Positions 1 through 7,661 of a stretch of DNA of 18,839 nucleotides are shown here, one piece after another (within the stretch, counting starts at the first letter, position 1; every line of letters begins with the position of its first letter). The stretch is from CAYWRO01 sp964460345 (GTDB lineage Bacteria > Planctomycetota > Phycisphaerae > Phycisphaerales > UBA1924). The DNA lies in contig CAYWRO010000067.1 of NCBI GenBank assembly GCA_964460345.1, forward strand, positions 1-18,839, read 5' to 3'. Position numbers and translations under genes: made by a program. The notes under the pieces are model-generated. The model was not told the DNA's origin. It worked only from the letters and a program-made list of their open reading frames with translations, and searched no databases.

Positions 1-2
1 CA

Positions 3-1088
3 ACGCCACCCTCGGACACGCTGACCCACCTCCTCTACGACGGCCACGGGTCGACACGAGACCTGGTGGACAATGTGGACTCGTCAGTCCTGGCCTCGTA
101 CGACTACGACGCGTACGGGAATGCGTTGGGGTTCAATCCAACCACCGCCGCAACGCCCCTGCAATACACGGGCGAGGAGGTGGACCAGACTGGCGCGGTG
201 GGGATGACGTACCTGCGGGCGCGGTGGTACGACGCGAGCGTAGGACGATTTGCCAGGATCGACCCGTTTGTCGGCGATGAGGTCGTGCCTATATCTCTGC
301 ACAAGTACCTGTACACCCATGCAGATCCAACGACCGGAACCGATCCGAGTGGCCTAGTCACTTTAATCGGTATCTTGGGCTCGATGTCGAAGGCCACATG
401 GATGCGTCTCAAAAAGGCGTATCCGCTCTGGCAGGCCTATGACAAGGTAGATACGGGACTTGAAGCCCTTCGGCTGCTATCCAGCATTGTTCGGGGCAAT
501 CCAGTAGATCCAATCTCCGCCCTCCTCCTCGTTGCACAGTTCTTTCCATTTGGCCGTATTGCCCGTCGCCTTGGTCCACTGGTGCGTGCCATACCGACTG
601 GGCGCATTGATGATGCCATGGCAGGCGGCCGCGAGGCGATCGACGAGCTTCAACGCACATATAGAGCACTTGGCGGTCGCGGAGCGAGAGGGGCAGCTGA
701 ATTTCTAGGAGTTCAGGCAACGGCGGTTGTAGCGACGGCGAAGGGCTTTACGGCTACGAGTTTCCGAGCTGGTTATCATGGGATCGATGGTCTCTTCAAG
801 AATGCTGACGGTCTCTGGGTCGTTGTCGAGGCGAAAGGAGGGACGAGTGCTTTGAGAAACATCCAGATGTCCCGAACGTGGATCACCAGTAGGGTAAACC
901 GGCTGATACGAGCAAGCCAAAATGCGGACGTAGATATGCAGGAGATCGCAGATCTCCGCCGCGCTCTCAATTCGGGCCAAATCGTAGGAATGGTGATTAA
1001 AGCGCCCACAGATGGGGGCGACGTGTTGAGACACATTGAGTTTGACACTAAGACGTGGAGTCAAATTGGCAACAGTAGCTGGAACTAA
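3..1088 (+). CDS. RHS-repeat toxin, C-terminal part, with PD-(D/E)xK nuclease tip (5' end outside window)
   Basis: The frame is open from the left edge, so this is the 3' end of a longer gene. The first residues (LLYDGHGSTRDLVD, then YDYDAYGN) and MTYLRARWYDASVGRF followed by a DPF motif are the classic RHS-associated core; the core ends at DPSGL near position 350. The remaining ~245 residues are a variable tip, as in polymorphic toxins. Within it, GIDGLF, then VVVEAKGG (about 835), then QMSRTWITSRV form a D...ExK pattern of the PD-(D/E)xK (restriction-endonuclease fold) toxins, similar to Tox-REase/PoNe-type DNases. From family knowledge the tip would be delivered to rival cells and cut DNA; that activity is inferred. 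A helical gene directly downstream is the likely immunity gene. The tip looks AT-richer than the core, as expected for a swapped cassette. Confidence 0.85.
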   Translation, partial: TPPSDTLTHLLYDGHGSTRDLVDNVDSSVLASYDYDAYGNALGFNPTTAATPLQYTGEEVDQTGAVGMTYLRARWYDASVGRFARIDPFVGDEVVPISLHKYLYTHADPTTGTDPSGLVTLIGILGSMSKATWMRLKKAYPLWQAYDKVDTGLEALRLLSSIVRGNPVDPISALLLVAQFFPFGRIARRLGPLVRAIPTGRIDDAMAGGREAIDELQRTYRALGGRGARGAAEFLGVQATAVVATAKGFTATSFRAGYHGIDGLFKNADGLWVVVEAKGGTSALRNIQMSRTWITSRVNRLIRASQNADVDMQEIADLRRALNSGQIVGMVIKAPTDGGDVLRHIEFDTKTWSQIGNSSWN

Positions 1089-1164
1089 TCCCGTTCTCCC
1101 TAGGTACGCTAGAATTGGAGTCTCTAAGAGATGGGCCGAACTCCACAAGCAGGAGGAGCCGCTG

Positions 1165-1833
1165 TTGGAAGACATGCACCCTGCTCGCTACCCAGTCGAG
1201 TTCTACGGCCAGAACTACTTTTCGTATTGCTACAGTGTGGGGTGCATTGCCTTGAGTCGCTATCTCGCGAGCGATGAAGTAGCAGCGCGGCGATGGGGCA
1301 TGGTCTTAATGAAGGAAGTACAAGAGTATTTGTGCGGCGAGTGGCGCGCTCAGGACAGCTATTGGGCCATGGGCGGTGGAGAGTGGATGACCCTGTATAG
1401 GACTGCAGTCGCGTTCGCGATGTCGACGGACAGTATTGCGATTGCAAGGCGCCTGTCGACCTTTCCACCGTCAGCGAAGGGGGATCCAAGCACGTGGGCA
1501 AATGATGCATCGTGGTATGTGCTGCTCGCGAGCTACATGATCGACCCAGAGTCTCGCGAAATCGGAGATCGAGTGGCAACGATGGCGCAGCGAGGTCCGA
1601 AAGGTCACCGAATCCTGGCGGCGATGTTGAAGGCGATTTGCGATAAGGACGTAGTGCGTGCCCAGGAGGCCCTTGGCGAGCATATTGCGTACTACTTGCG
1701 ATATCACAGATCGAGAGATGAGATCGATTATCAACTGGCGCTCGATGCCTCGATCCTTTGGAAGCTTGCCGAGTGCTCGGGAATCACGCTGGAGGCGGAT
1801 GAGCGGACGAAGGACTCGATGTTGCTGCTCTAG
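1165..1833 (+). CDS. Probable immunity protein for the RHS nuclease toxin (helical, Imm49-like)
   Basis: The gene sits directly behind the toxin, in the position where polymorphic toxin systems carry immunity genes. The frame is open from a TTG at 1036 that overlaps the toxin end, but AGGAGGAG at 1151-1158 lies 8 bases before an in-frame TTG at 1165, so I prefer that start (222 aa); ATG at 1174 is another choice. The protein looks almost wholly alpha-helical, rich in aromatic residues early on (FYGQNYFSYCYSVG), with a late segment (AMLKAICDKDVVRAQEALGEHIAYY, here abbreviated in role: a charged helix pair) resembling the layout of Imm49-type immunity proteins. I recognise the general style, not a firm family. 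DUF1911-type PoNe immunity is an alternative. It would act in the cytoplasm by binding the cognate nuclease. Confidence 0.6.
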   Translation: MEDMHPARYPVEFYGQNYFSYCYSVGCIALSRYLASDEVAARRWGMVLMKEVQEYLCGEWRAQDSYWAMGGGEWMTLYRTAVAFAMSTDSIAIARRLSTFPPSAKGDPSTWANDASWYVLLASYMIDPESREIGDRVATMAQRGPKGHRILAAMLKAICDKDVVRAQEALGEHIAYYLRYHRSRDEIDYQLALDASILWKLAECSGITLEADERTKDSMLLL

Positions 1834-2044
1834 GACTTCGCCGCGAGCAGTCGACGGGGAAATCGCGTCAAGAGACGCGCCAACCGCCAATGGCAGGGTA
1901 GGCATCATGGGCGGTGTTCACAGCAAGGCGCTCGTGCTGCGGATTTCCTGGAGACGCCGGGCGATCGGTCTCGCGCGAGTGGCCTCCTCTCTCGCGGCCG
2001 CCCTCCGTAGCCGATAGAGAGGCGCGATAAGGGCGGATGACGAA

Positions 2045-2578
2045 ATGCAGGAAGGGGTCCCCGTGATCACAATCGAGCATGAGCAGCCGTTAGATGTGAC
2101 AGTACGCGAGGATACGATTCGCCGCTTTGCGACCCTAAGTGAGGTGATGGAGGACGGGCAGCCGTACCAGTTTAAGGGCACGCAGGAGGACATCGATTGG
2201 ATTGGGTTTCTACACTACGAGGGGGTGACAGATGGCATCGAGCGGGACCTCCTGCTGGCTGCATGTTGCTATATTATTGGCAACGTACTGGTGAATCAGT
2301 ACGGGTGCGAGTGGAGGGTTGCGAGCATCCCTCGTCGTAGAGTGGCGCTATTGTGGCACAGCCGGTTTGAGGAAGAGTTGTTGTTATCGAGTCTGGCGGC
2401 CCGCCCGATTGATCCGGCAATGCATGATGAATGGCCCAGTCAACTCGGGTGTGCGCTCGAGAGTTATGATCTGGTGTCTACGGCGCTGGCACGACCAAGC
2501 AATGGGAAGATACGCTGGGCGACCGTGTTGGGAATAGGACGGCTGGAAGAGATACTCAGCATTCATGAGAGTGAGTAG
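2045..2578 (+). CDS. Hypothetical protein in RHS cargo region, possible second immunity gene
   Basis: This is a 177-codon frame on the toxin strand, about 210 bp after the immunity candidate. It lies in the same AT-richer composition zone and no competing frame is convincing. Start choice is open: ATG at 2045 (GGGCGG 8 bases before) or GTG at 2063, which follows AGGAAGGGG. I do not recognise the family. A central stretch, AACCYIIGNVLVNQYGCEWR, has the shape seen in DUF3806-like or immunity-type proteins, where a helix of the type GxxLxxxxGxxW precedes beta strands; that resemblance is by eye only. It has no signal peptide or membrane segment, so it is probably cytoplasmic. Its place behind an RHS toxin suggests an orphan or second immunity gene, or cargo left from a displaced toxin tip. 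Confidence 0.55.
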   Translation: MQEGVPVITIEHEQPLDVTVREDTIRRFATLSEVMEDGQPYQFKGTQEDIDWIGFLHYEGVTDGIERDLLLAACCYIIGNVLVNQYGCEWRVASIPRRRVALLWHSRFEEELLLSSLAARPIDPAMHDEWPSQLGCALESYDLVSTALARPSNGKIRWATVLGIGRLEEILSIHESE

Positions 2579-2857
2579 AACGACTCTCCATACTGCAGTA
2601 GGCGTCGACGCGTCGGGGGTACTCCGGGAGACGATGAGCGGCTCGTCTTCGCGATCGGTAAATGACCGGAGTTGATATGTCGCGAAGGAAGTGGGGGCTC
2701 AGAGCGAACATGGGGACGGTGAGTGTGAGAAGGGCGGCGAGCCATGATGCGGAAGTAGGCCTTCAAGAGGGGGCACTGCACAGTCTCGCTGCAGATCAGT
2801 GATGATCCAATGTGGCCGTTACACAGCATCACCCGCACCGTGCTGAGACTCGATGCA
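2579..2857. other. Gene-free spacer between RHS module and hisD
   Basis: No frame here is supported. A 41-codon ATG frame from about 2677 and a 91-codon minus-strand frame lack ribosome sites and recognisable content. I see no tRNA, no transposase remnant and no strong terminator. The right end runs into the diverged flank of the hisD-tail duplicate. Confidence 0.5.
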
Positions 2858-2935
2858 TCGCGGATCTCGCGTGTGCCGGCAACCCCTCCAACTCTGCCAG
2901 CGCCGCTGTTCTGGCGTACTCGCCTGTCGCGGCGG
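2858..2935 (-). repeat. Direct repeat copy 2: duplicate of the hisD 3' end, outside the gene
   Basis: These 78 bases are identical to 3018-3095, offset by exactly 160 bp. Read on the minus strand in the hisD frame they encode the same GEYARTAALAELEGLP segment, including the His of the HisD zinc site, but here downstream of the functional hisD stop. The similarity fades rather than stopping: the next 30 bases on the hisD-downstream side (to about 2828) still match at roughly 19 of 30 positions and end in a TGA at the equivalent place. Confidence 0.95.
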
Positions 2936-2988
2936 AGGAGGTGGGTTGCTCAGGCGAGAACATGGTGAAGTTGAATGTAAAGAAAACA

Positions 2989-4281
2989 TCACCGTCCCCC
3001 TGCTGAAAAGCGCTCCGTCGCGGATCTCGCGTGTGCCGGCAACCCCTCCAACTCTGCCAGCGCCGCTGTTCTGGCGTACTCGCCTGTCGCGGCGGCCGGG
3101 GCGTCGATCTGCGTGAACGTCCGCGTTCGCAGGAAGGTAAAGACGCTGAGTCCCGCGGCGTGGCGGGCTGAGCCGCCGGTGGGGAGGACATGGTTCGGGC
3201 CGATGCCGTAGTCGCCGAGGGCCTCGGGGGTATGTGGGCCGATGAACAGAGCGCCGTAGTGACGGATGCGCTCGGCGAGCGCCTCTGCATCACGCGTCGC
3301 GATGTGGAGGTGCTCGGGGGCAAGCTGGTCGGCGAGTGCGGCCGCCTGCGTGGTCGAGTCTGCCAGCAGGTAGCCGCCGCGGCGAAGGAGGGACTGACGC
3401 GCCGTCGCCGCGGTTGCGAGGGAGGCGAGTTGGCCAGCCAGTTCGCGCTCGACCATCGGCACAAGCGGCCCGCTTGTCGTGATCAGGATGGCCGCCGCGT
3501 CCGGATCGTGCTCCGCCTGTGCGAGCAAGTCCGCGGCGACCAACCGCGGATCGGCGGTCTCGTCGGCAATGATGACCAGTTCGCTCGGCCCCGCCAGCAT
3601 GTCGATCGCGACATCGCGCGAAACGAGGTGCTTGGCCGCGGTGACGTACCGATTGCCAGGGCCCACCACGATGTCACACGGGGGAACTTGGGTACTGCCC
3701 GCAATCCCGCCGTAGGCGAGGGCAGCGATCGCTTGCGCGCCGCCCAACACCAGCAGGCCGTCGGCATTGGCGACCGCCGCGGCGGCCAGGGTGATGGTGG
3801 TCGGTCGTGGCGAAGCAACCCAGACCTGCTCGACGCCGGCGACACGCGCCGTGACAGCCGTCATCAGAACGCTGGACGGCAGGGGATAGCGGCCGCCCGG
3901 CGCGTAGCAGCCCGCCGACTGGAGCGGAATGGCGCGGTGCCCGGCCCGTCCGCCTGGTATTGCGATCTCGACATCAGTGAGCGCTGCACGCTGGGCCGCG
4001 GCGAAACGGCGGATCGAATCAGCCGTTTGCTCGAGGACGTTGCGATGGGAAAGCGGCAGATGTGACAGCGCGTGTGCGAGGTCAGACCGATCGAAGAAAG
4101 CCTGATCGCCTGGCGCGAGATCGCCAAGCTCGATCGCGTGAGAGAGGGCAGCCGGCAGGCCGCCGCCGCGGACATCCTCGACAATCCGTGCCGCGACCGT
4201 GAGGGCGTCAGGATCGAGCGCCTGGCGAGAGTGACCATAAGAAGCCAAATCAAGCGGTTGCAGAAGCGGCCGCGCCGTCAT
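2989..4281 (-). CDS. hisD: Histidinol dehydrogenase
   Basis: HisD oxidises L-histidinol to L-histidine in two NAD-dependent steps, the end of the pathway, as a zinc enzyme of the cytoplasm. The 430 residues match the usual length. Visible motifs are PGGRYPLPSSVLM (about 128-140), GPGNRYVTAAK (207-217), DMLAGPSELV (227-236), LLAQAEHD (252-259) with zinc ligands Gln255 and His258, PEHLHI with the catalytic Glu323/His324 pair, GDYGIGPNHVLPT with zinc ligand Asp357, and GLPAHA with His417. It is the last gene of the his operon, and its ATG overlaps the stop of the upstream hisA/I/E gene by 4 bases (ATGA), so translation is probably coupled. The 3' end is duplicated just downstream, which is odd for a housekeeping gene. 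I see no clear terminator after the stop. Confidence 0.97.
   Translation of the reverse strand: MTARPLLQPLDLASYGHSRQALDPDALTVAARIVEDVRGGGLPAALSHAIELGDLAPGDQAFFDRSDLAHALSHLPLSHRNVLEQTADSIRRFAAAQRAALTDVEIAIPGGRAGHRAIPLQSAGCYAPGGRYPLPSSVLMTAVTARVAGVEQVWVASPRPTTITLAAAAVANADGLLVLGGAQAIAALAYGGIAGSTQVPPCDIVVGPGNRYVTAAKHLVSRDVAIDMLAGPSELVIIADETADPRLVAADLLAQAEHDPDAAAILITTSGPLVPMVERELAGQLASLATAATARQSLLRRGGYLLADSTTQAAALADQLAPEHLHIATRDAEALAERIRHYGALFIGPHTPEALGDYGIGPNHVLPTGGSARHAAGLSVFTFLRTRTFTQIDAPAAATGEYARTAALAELEGLPAHARSATERFSAGGR
3018..3095 (-). repeat. Direct repeat copy 1: within the functional hisD 3' end
   Basis: This is the partner of the copy at 2858-2935 and is identical over 78 bases. It encodes the C-terminal helix of HisD with the zinc-ligand His417. 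The 82 bases between the two copies (2936-3017) hold the last hisD codons, the stop, and an AT-richer spacer. Confidence 0.95.
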
Positions 4282-5573
4282 CGTGGTTGCTCCGATCGTT
4301 CCGGGGTCTGTCCGATCGGTTTCGCATCGCCGGCGCGACGCGAAACGCGGCGCTCGCGTCGATCCAGCTCACGCTCAACATCGGCAAGGGGGACGCCGGC
4401 GATGGCGAGGCGCGTCAGTGTGAAGTAGAGAAGGTCGGCCGCTTCCAACGCGATGTCGCGATCCGATTCGGCAGTGATGAACTCATCAACCTCCTCGCGC
4501 AGTTTCGCGGCCAGCAAGGCTGGGTCACGGGCGAGGCGGGCCGTGTAAGAGCCGGCTGCCGGTCGCAGCGTGCGCGCGGTCAGCCGCCGCGTAAGACGAG
4601 CCAGCCCGCGGTCGGCGCCAAAGCAGGTGGCGGAGCCGGTATGGCAGAACCCGCCGCCGTGCTGACGCACCATAAACAGCAGGGTATCGCGGTCGCAATC
4701 CAGAGCAATGCGCAACAACTCTTGCGTGTCGCCGGACGACTCACCCTTGCGCCACAGCCCGCGCGTGCGCGAGTGGTAAACGCCGCGGCGTTCGTCGTAG
4801 GCAGCCCTGAGCGAGGCGGCGCTGGAGTAACAGAGCCCCAGCGCCTGCCCGTGCTCGTTGGTTACGACGGTGGGCCAGAGAGCGTCGCCCCGGTCACTCG
4901 TGAGCATGGCGGCGAGCGGATCCGTGGCGTGGAAGCGACCGGTGTAGAGCGCCATGCCGATCTGCGCATCGATGCCGAGCCGGTCCAGCGCGGCCACCTC
5001 GGCCGCATCGCAAACGCCGCCGGCGACCGTGAGTTCCACATCCGGCGCAAGCCGGTCGCGCAACGCGGCGGCACGGTCGAGGGGCAGACCGGACATCGTG
5101 CCCTCATGCTCGACGAACGTAACGAGGAAACCGCCGGTCAGGGCAACGAGTTGATCAAGGCGCTCGCTGAGGCTCGCGCCGGTGCCCGTGCGCCAGCCGT
5201 CCACCACCACCTGGCCATCTTCGGCATCCAGCGCGGCGATCGTCCGTTCGCGCGGAAGCCGCTTGAGCAGATCAGGATGCGCCGCCGTGCCGAGAATGAT
5301 CTTTGCTGCGCCTTCATCGAGCCAGTGTCGCGCTGCGTCAATGTCACGGATGCCGCCCCCGACGCGGCAGTCGGCGCGCCGGACCATCTCGCGGATGAGG
5401 TCTGCGTTCGAGCCGACGCCCATCGCGGCATCCAGGTCAATGACCGCCACTTCCCCCAGCAGGGCGAAGCGGTCGAGGATCGGCATCGGGTCGCCGGCGT
5501 CAATAACCTTCTCGCGCCCCCGAACGAGTTGCACAGCGCGGCCGTTCATGATGTCGATGGATGGAATGATCAA
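4278..5573 (-). CDS. Trifunctional HisA-HisI-HisE fusion (ProFAR isomerase / PR-AMP cyclohydrolase / PR-ATP pyrophosphatase)
   Basis: One 431-residue frame carries three histidine enzymes. Residues 1-225 are a HisA barrel: PSID with Asp7, VGGGIRD (71-77), ALDAEDG with Asp116, DGWRTGTG, then VTFVEHEGT where the usual TDIxxDGT would be, and VAGGV. Residues 231-319 are HisI: SRTRGLWRKGESSGDTQ, the DCDRD metal site (292-296), and CHTG...CF with Cys310 and Cys317. Residues 324-410 are HisE: GSYTARL, KLREEVDEF (357-365) and EAADLLYF (377-384). HisIE fusions are common, and a HisA fused in front of them is not, to my knowledge. Together they catalyse steps 2, 3 and 4 in a row. The start is TTG at 5573, sharing TTGA with the hisF stop; it gives the standard MIIPSID N-terminus. 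The gene overlaps hisD by 4 bases. Confidence 0.95.
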   Translation of the reverse strand: MIIPSIDIMNGRAVQLVRGREKVIDAGDPMPILDRFALLGEVAVIDLDAAMGVGSNADLIREMVRRADCRVGGGIRDIDAARHWLDEGAAKIILGTAAHPDLLKRLPRERTIAALDAEDGQVVVDGWRTGTGASLSERLDQLVALTGGFLVTFVEHEGTMSGLPLDRAAALRDRLAPDVELTVAGGVCDAAEVAALDRLGIDAQIGMALYTGRFHATDPLAAMLTSDRGDALWPTVVTNEHGQALGLCYSSAASLRAAYDERRGVYHSRTRGLWRKGESSGDTQELLRIALDCDRDTLLFMVRQHGGGFCHTGSATCFGADRGLARLTRRLTARTLRPAAGSYTARLARDPALLAAKLREEVDEFITAESDRDIALEAADLLYFTLTRLAIAGVPLADVERELDRRERRVSRRAGDAKPIGQTPERSEQPR

Positions 5574-6382
5574 AGTGGGCTCCCGGGCGATGTTTCTGTT
5601 GAAGGGGCAAGGCGGACAGCGACGCCGCGATCGGCGAGAAAGCGCTTCACCGTCGACACGGTCTGTCGCTGCTCATGGAAGATGCTGGCGGCGAGCACAG
5701 CGTCGGCGCCCGCCCGAAGCGCCTGAAGAACGTGCGCAGGGCTGTTAGCGCCGCCGGAGGCGATCACGGGCGTCGCCACAGCGCGGCGAACCGCGGCGAT
5801 CAGGTCCAGGTCATACCCGCTGCACGTGCCGTCGCGGTCGACGCTGGTCAGCAGAACCTCGCCCGCGCCAAGGCCGGTGGCGCGGGCCGCCCAGTCGGCG
5901 GCATCGAGCGATGTGCGGTTGCGCCCAGCGTGCGTCATTACGCGCCAGGCGGCTGCCCGGCGGGCGTCAGGACCGGCGACGTCGCGGGCCGCATCAATTG
6001 CAATGACAATGCACTGCGCACCGAAGCGTGCCGCCAACTCGGAGAGGAGAGAGGGTTCCAGCACGGCCGCGGTGTTGACGGCGATCTTGTCAGCGCCTGC
6101 TTCCAGCAGTGCTCCCGCGCCGTCGGGCGTATTCACGCCCCCGCCGACTGTGAGCGGAATGGAAAGGACCTCGCGCAGGGATCGCACCGTGTCGAGGGCC
6201 GCGAGGCGCTGCTCTGCGGTCGCCGCGACGTCGAGCATGACCACTTCATCGGCCCCCTGGCGCTCGTACTCCGCGGCGAGCGCGGCTGGGGCGCCGCTGT
6301 CGCGCAGGTCGGCAAAACGCACACCCTTGACGACGCGTCCGGCACGGACATCCAGGCACGGGATGATGCGGGGCATCAGCAT
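5570..6382 (-). CDS. hisF: Imidazole glycerol phosphate synthase, cyclase subunit
   Basis: HisF is the (beta-alpha)8 barrel that joins PRFAR with ammonia from HisH to give imidazole glycerol phosphate and AICAR. Motifs visible are RIIPCLDVRAGRVVKGV with catalytic Asp11, VGGGV (79-83), ADKIAVNT (97-104), IAID with catalytic Asp130, LLTSVDRDGTCSGYD (177-191), PVIASGGA and AASIFH. The 270 residues are about 15 more than usual, partly from a short insertion near 134-144 (around VAGPDARR). Two in-frame starts are possible: ATG 6382 overlapping hisH by 7 bases, or ATG 6376, which would share TGATG with the hisH stop. It lies between hisH, its partner, and the hisA/I/E gene that makes its substrate. 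Confidence 0.97.
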   Translation of the reverse strand: MLMPRIIPCLDVRAGRVVKGVRFADLRDSGAPAALAAEYERQGADEVVMLDVAATAEQRLAALDTVRSLREVLSIPLTVGGGVNTPDGAGALLEAGADKIAVNTAAVLEPSLLSELAARFGAQCIVIAIDAARDVAGPDARRAAAWRVMTHAGRNRTSLDAADWAARATGLGAGEVLLTSVDRDGTCSGYDLDLIAAVRRAVATPVIASGGANSPAHVLQALRAGADAVLAASIFHEQRQTVSTVKRFLADRGVAVRLAPSTETSPGSPL

Positions 6383-7044
6383 GGCGAGCCCTCCGAACAG
6401 TCAAGAACCGCAGGCACGCAGACGTCGGCGCCGGTCGCCGACAGCCAGCGGCGGAGCAGGCGCGTCCCCCAGCACGCCGAGAGCTCAGGATGAAACTGGC
6501 AGGCCAGAAGCCCGCCACGCTCGAAGGCGCTGACAAATGTCGTCGTCCCATGTGCCGTGTACGCCGCGCGTGCGCAGGAAGGCGGATCGAGCATCGCATA
6601 CGAGTTCGCGAAGTACGCTGCGCCCGGCTCAAGCACGTCGCAACCGGGCCCTGGGTTCACCTGGTTCCAACCCATGTGTGGGACGAGACCATCCGCAAGG
6701 CGCTGAATCCGCCCCGGCAGAATGCCAAGGCCGCGCACGTCCGGAGCCTCCTCGCTCTCTTCGAAGAGAAGCTGAAGGCCGAGACAGATCGCCAGCATCG
6801 GTTTGCCTTCGGCGCAGCGCCTGCGGAGTGCATCAATGACGTCCAGCATTTCGAGGCGGCGCATCGTCGAGCCAAACGCGCCCACGCCGGGGAGCACCAG
6901 GTACCTTGCTGCCGCAATCTCGCGGGGATCGATCGTGAGCGCCGGCTGCGCACCGATGCGGCGAAGCGCGCGGCTGACAGACGCCAGGTTGGCCGCGCCT
7001 GTCGCCACGATGTGGACGACCGGTCCTGCGGAGGGAGCGGCCAT
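6376..7044 (-). CDS. hisH: Imidazole glycerol phosphate synthase, glutamine amidotransferase subunit
   Basis: HisH hydrolyses glutamine and passes ammonia to HisF. The class I amidotransferase triad is present: Cys87 in AICLGLQLL, and His185 and Glu187 in CQFHPELS. LPGVGAFGS (51-59) and HMGWNQV (123-129) are further HisH signatures. At 222 residues it is slightly longer than typical, mainly at the ends. Its ATG shares one base with the hisB stop (TAATG), and its own stop overlaps the hisF start, which fits a fixed stoichiometry of the two synthase subunits. Confidence 0.96.
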   Translation of the reverse strand: MAAPSAGPVVHIVATGAANLASVSRALRRIGAQPALTIDPREIAAARYLVLPGVGAFGSTMRRLEMLDVIDALRRRCAEGKPMLAICLGLQLLFEESEEAPDVRGLGILPGRIQRLADGLVPHMGWNQVNPGPGCDVLEPGAAYFANSYAMLDPPSCARAAYTAHGTTTFVSAFERGGLLACQFHPELSACWGTRLLRRWLSATGADVCVPAVLDCSEGSPC

Positions 7045-7661
7045 TACAGCACCCCCTTCGTCGAGACCGGGCGTATCTCACGGAGCGGCTGTCGCGCGGC
7101 CGCCCGCCGCAGTGCAGCGGCAAGCGCCTTGAAGGCCGCCTCCGACCGGTGATGGTCATTCTCGCCGCGAAGCACATCCAGGTGGAGGGTGAAGCACCCT
7201 TCCGTCGCGAGCGTCCGGAAGAAGTGCGTGATATTCTCGGTTGCGAGCATGCCGAGCGTCGGCCGGATCAGCCCCAGGTTGATGATGGCGTATGGCCGAG
7301 TAACGAGGTCGATCGCACAGCGCGCCAGGGAATCATCCATCGGGATCAGCGCATCGCCGTAGCGACAAATGTCGCGTCGGTTACCAAGCGCAGCGTCTAA
7401 AGCACGTCCGAGCGCAATGGCACAGTCTTCAGCGGTGTGATGGTCATCGACGTCCAGATCGCCGGCGCACGTCAGCGCAAGGTCAAATCCCCCATGCACC
7501 GCCAGAAGCGTGAGCATGTGGTCGAGATACCCGATGCCGGTATCGATGTTCGCCTCGCCACAGCCGTCGAGGGTCAACGCGAGACGGACATCGGTCTCGC
7601 TCGTCGTGCGCGTGATCTGTGCCGTGCGGGAGGCTGGGGGTGCCGCAGTCAGTGAGGTCAT
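7044..7661 (-). CDS. hisB: Imidazoleglycerol-phosphate dehydratase (monofunctional)
   Basis: HisB removes water from imidazole glycerol phosphate to give imidazole acetol phosphate. The manganese-binding motifs are clear: DHHTAED (73-79) and ENDHHRSEAAFKAL (167-180). GIGYLDHML (43-51) and the C-terminal STKG also fit the family. At 205 residues it is the dehydratase domain alone, without the HAD-type histidinol-phosphatase domain that precedes it in Escherichia coli. Histidinol phosphate must therefore be dephosphorylated by an enzyme coded elsewhere. The start ATG overlaps the hisC stop by one base (TAATG), and an AGGAG lies 8 bases upstream inside hisC. Confidence 0.96.
   Translation of the reverse strand: MTSLTAAPPASRTAQITRTTSETDVRLALTLDGCGEANIDTGIGYLDHMLTLLAVHGGFDLALTCAGDLDVDDHHTAEDCAIALGRALDAALGNRRDICRYGDALIPMDDSLARCAIDLVTRPYAIINLGLIRPTLGMLATENITHFFRTLATEGCFTLHLDVLRGENDHHRSEAAFKALAAALRRAAARQPLREIRPVSTKGVL

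Noticed and set aside
1864..1879. CGCGTC-AAGA-GACGCG hairpin after the immunity gene
   Set aside because: It is a perfect 6-bp stem but has no T-run on either side, so I do not call it a terminator.
1908..2017. 36-codon ATG frame between the two cargo genes
   Set aside because: It has an Arg/Ala-rich composition, no convincing ribosome site and no recognisable content.
2829..3464. 211-codon minus-strand frame spanning both direct-repeat copies
   Set aside because: Most of it is hisD read in the wrong frame. Only its last 30 or so residues match the HisD tail, because of the duplication; there is no start site that would express it.
4287..5726. 479-codon plus-strand open frame opposite hisA/I/E and hisF
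   Set aside because: It is the antisense shadow of GC-rich coding sequence; the opposite strand encodes clear His enzymes, and the translation has no recognisable domain.
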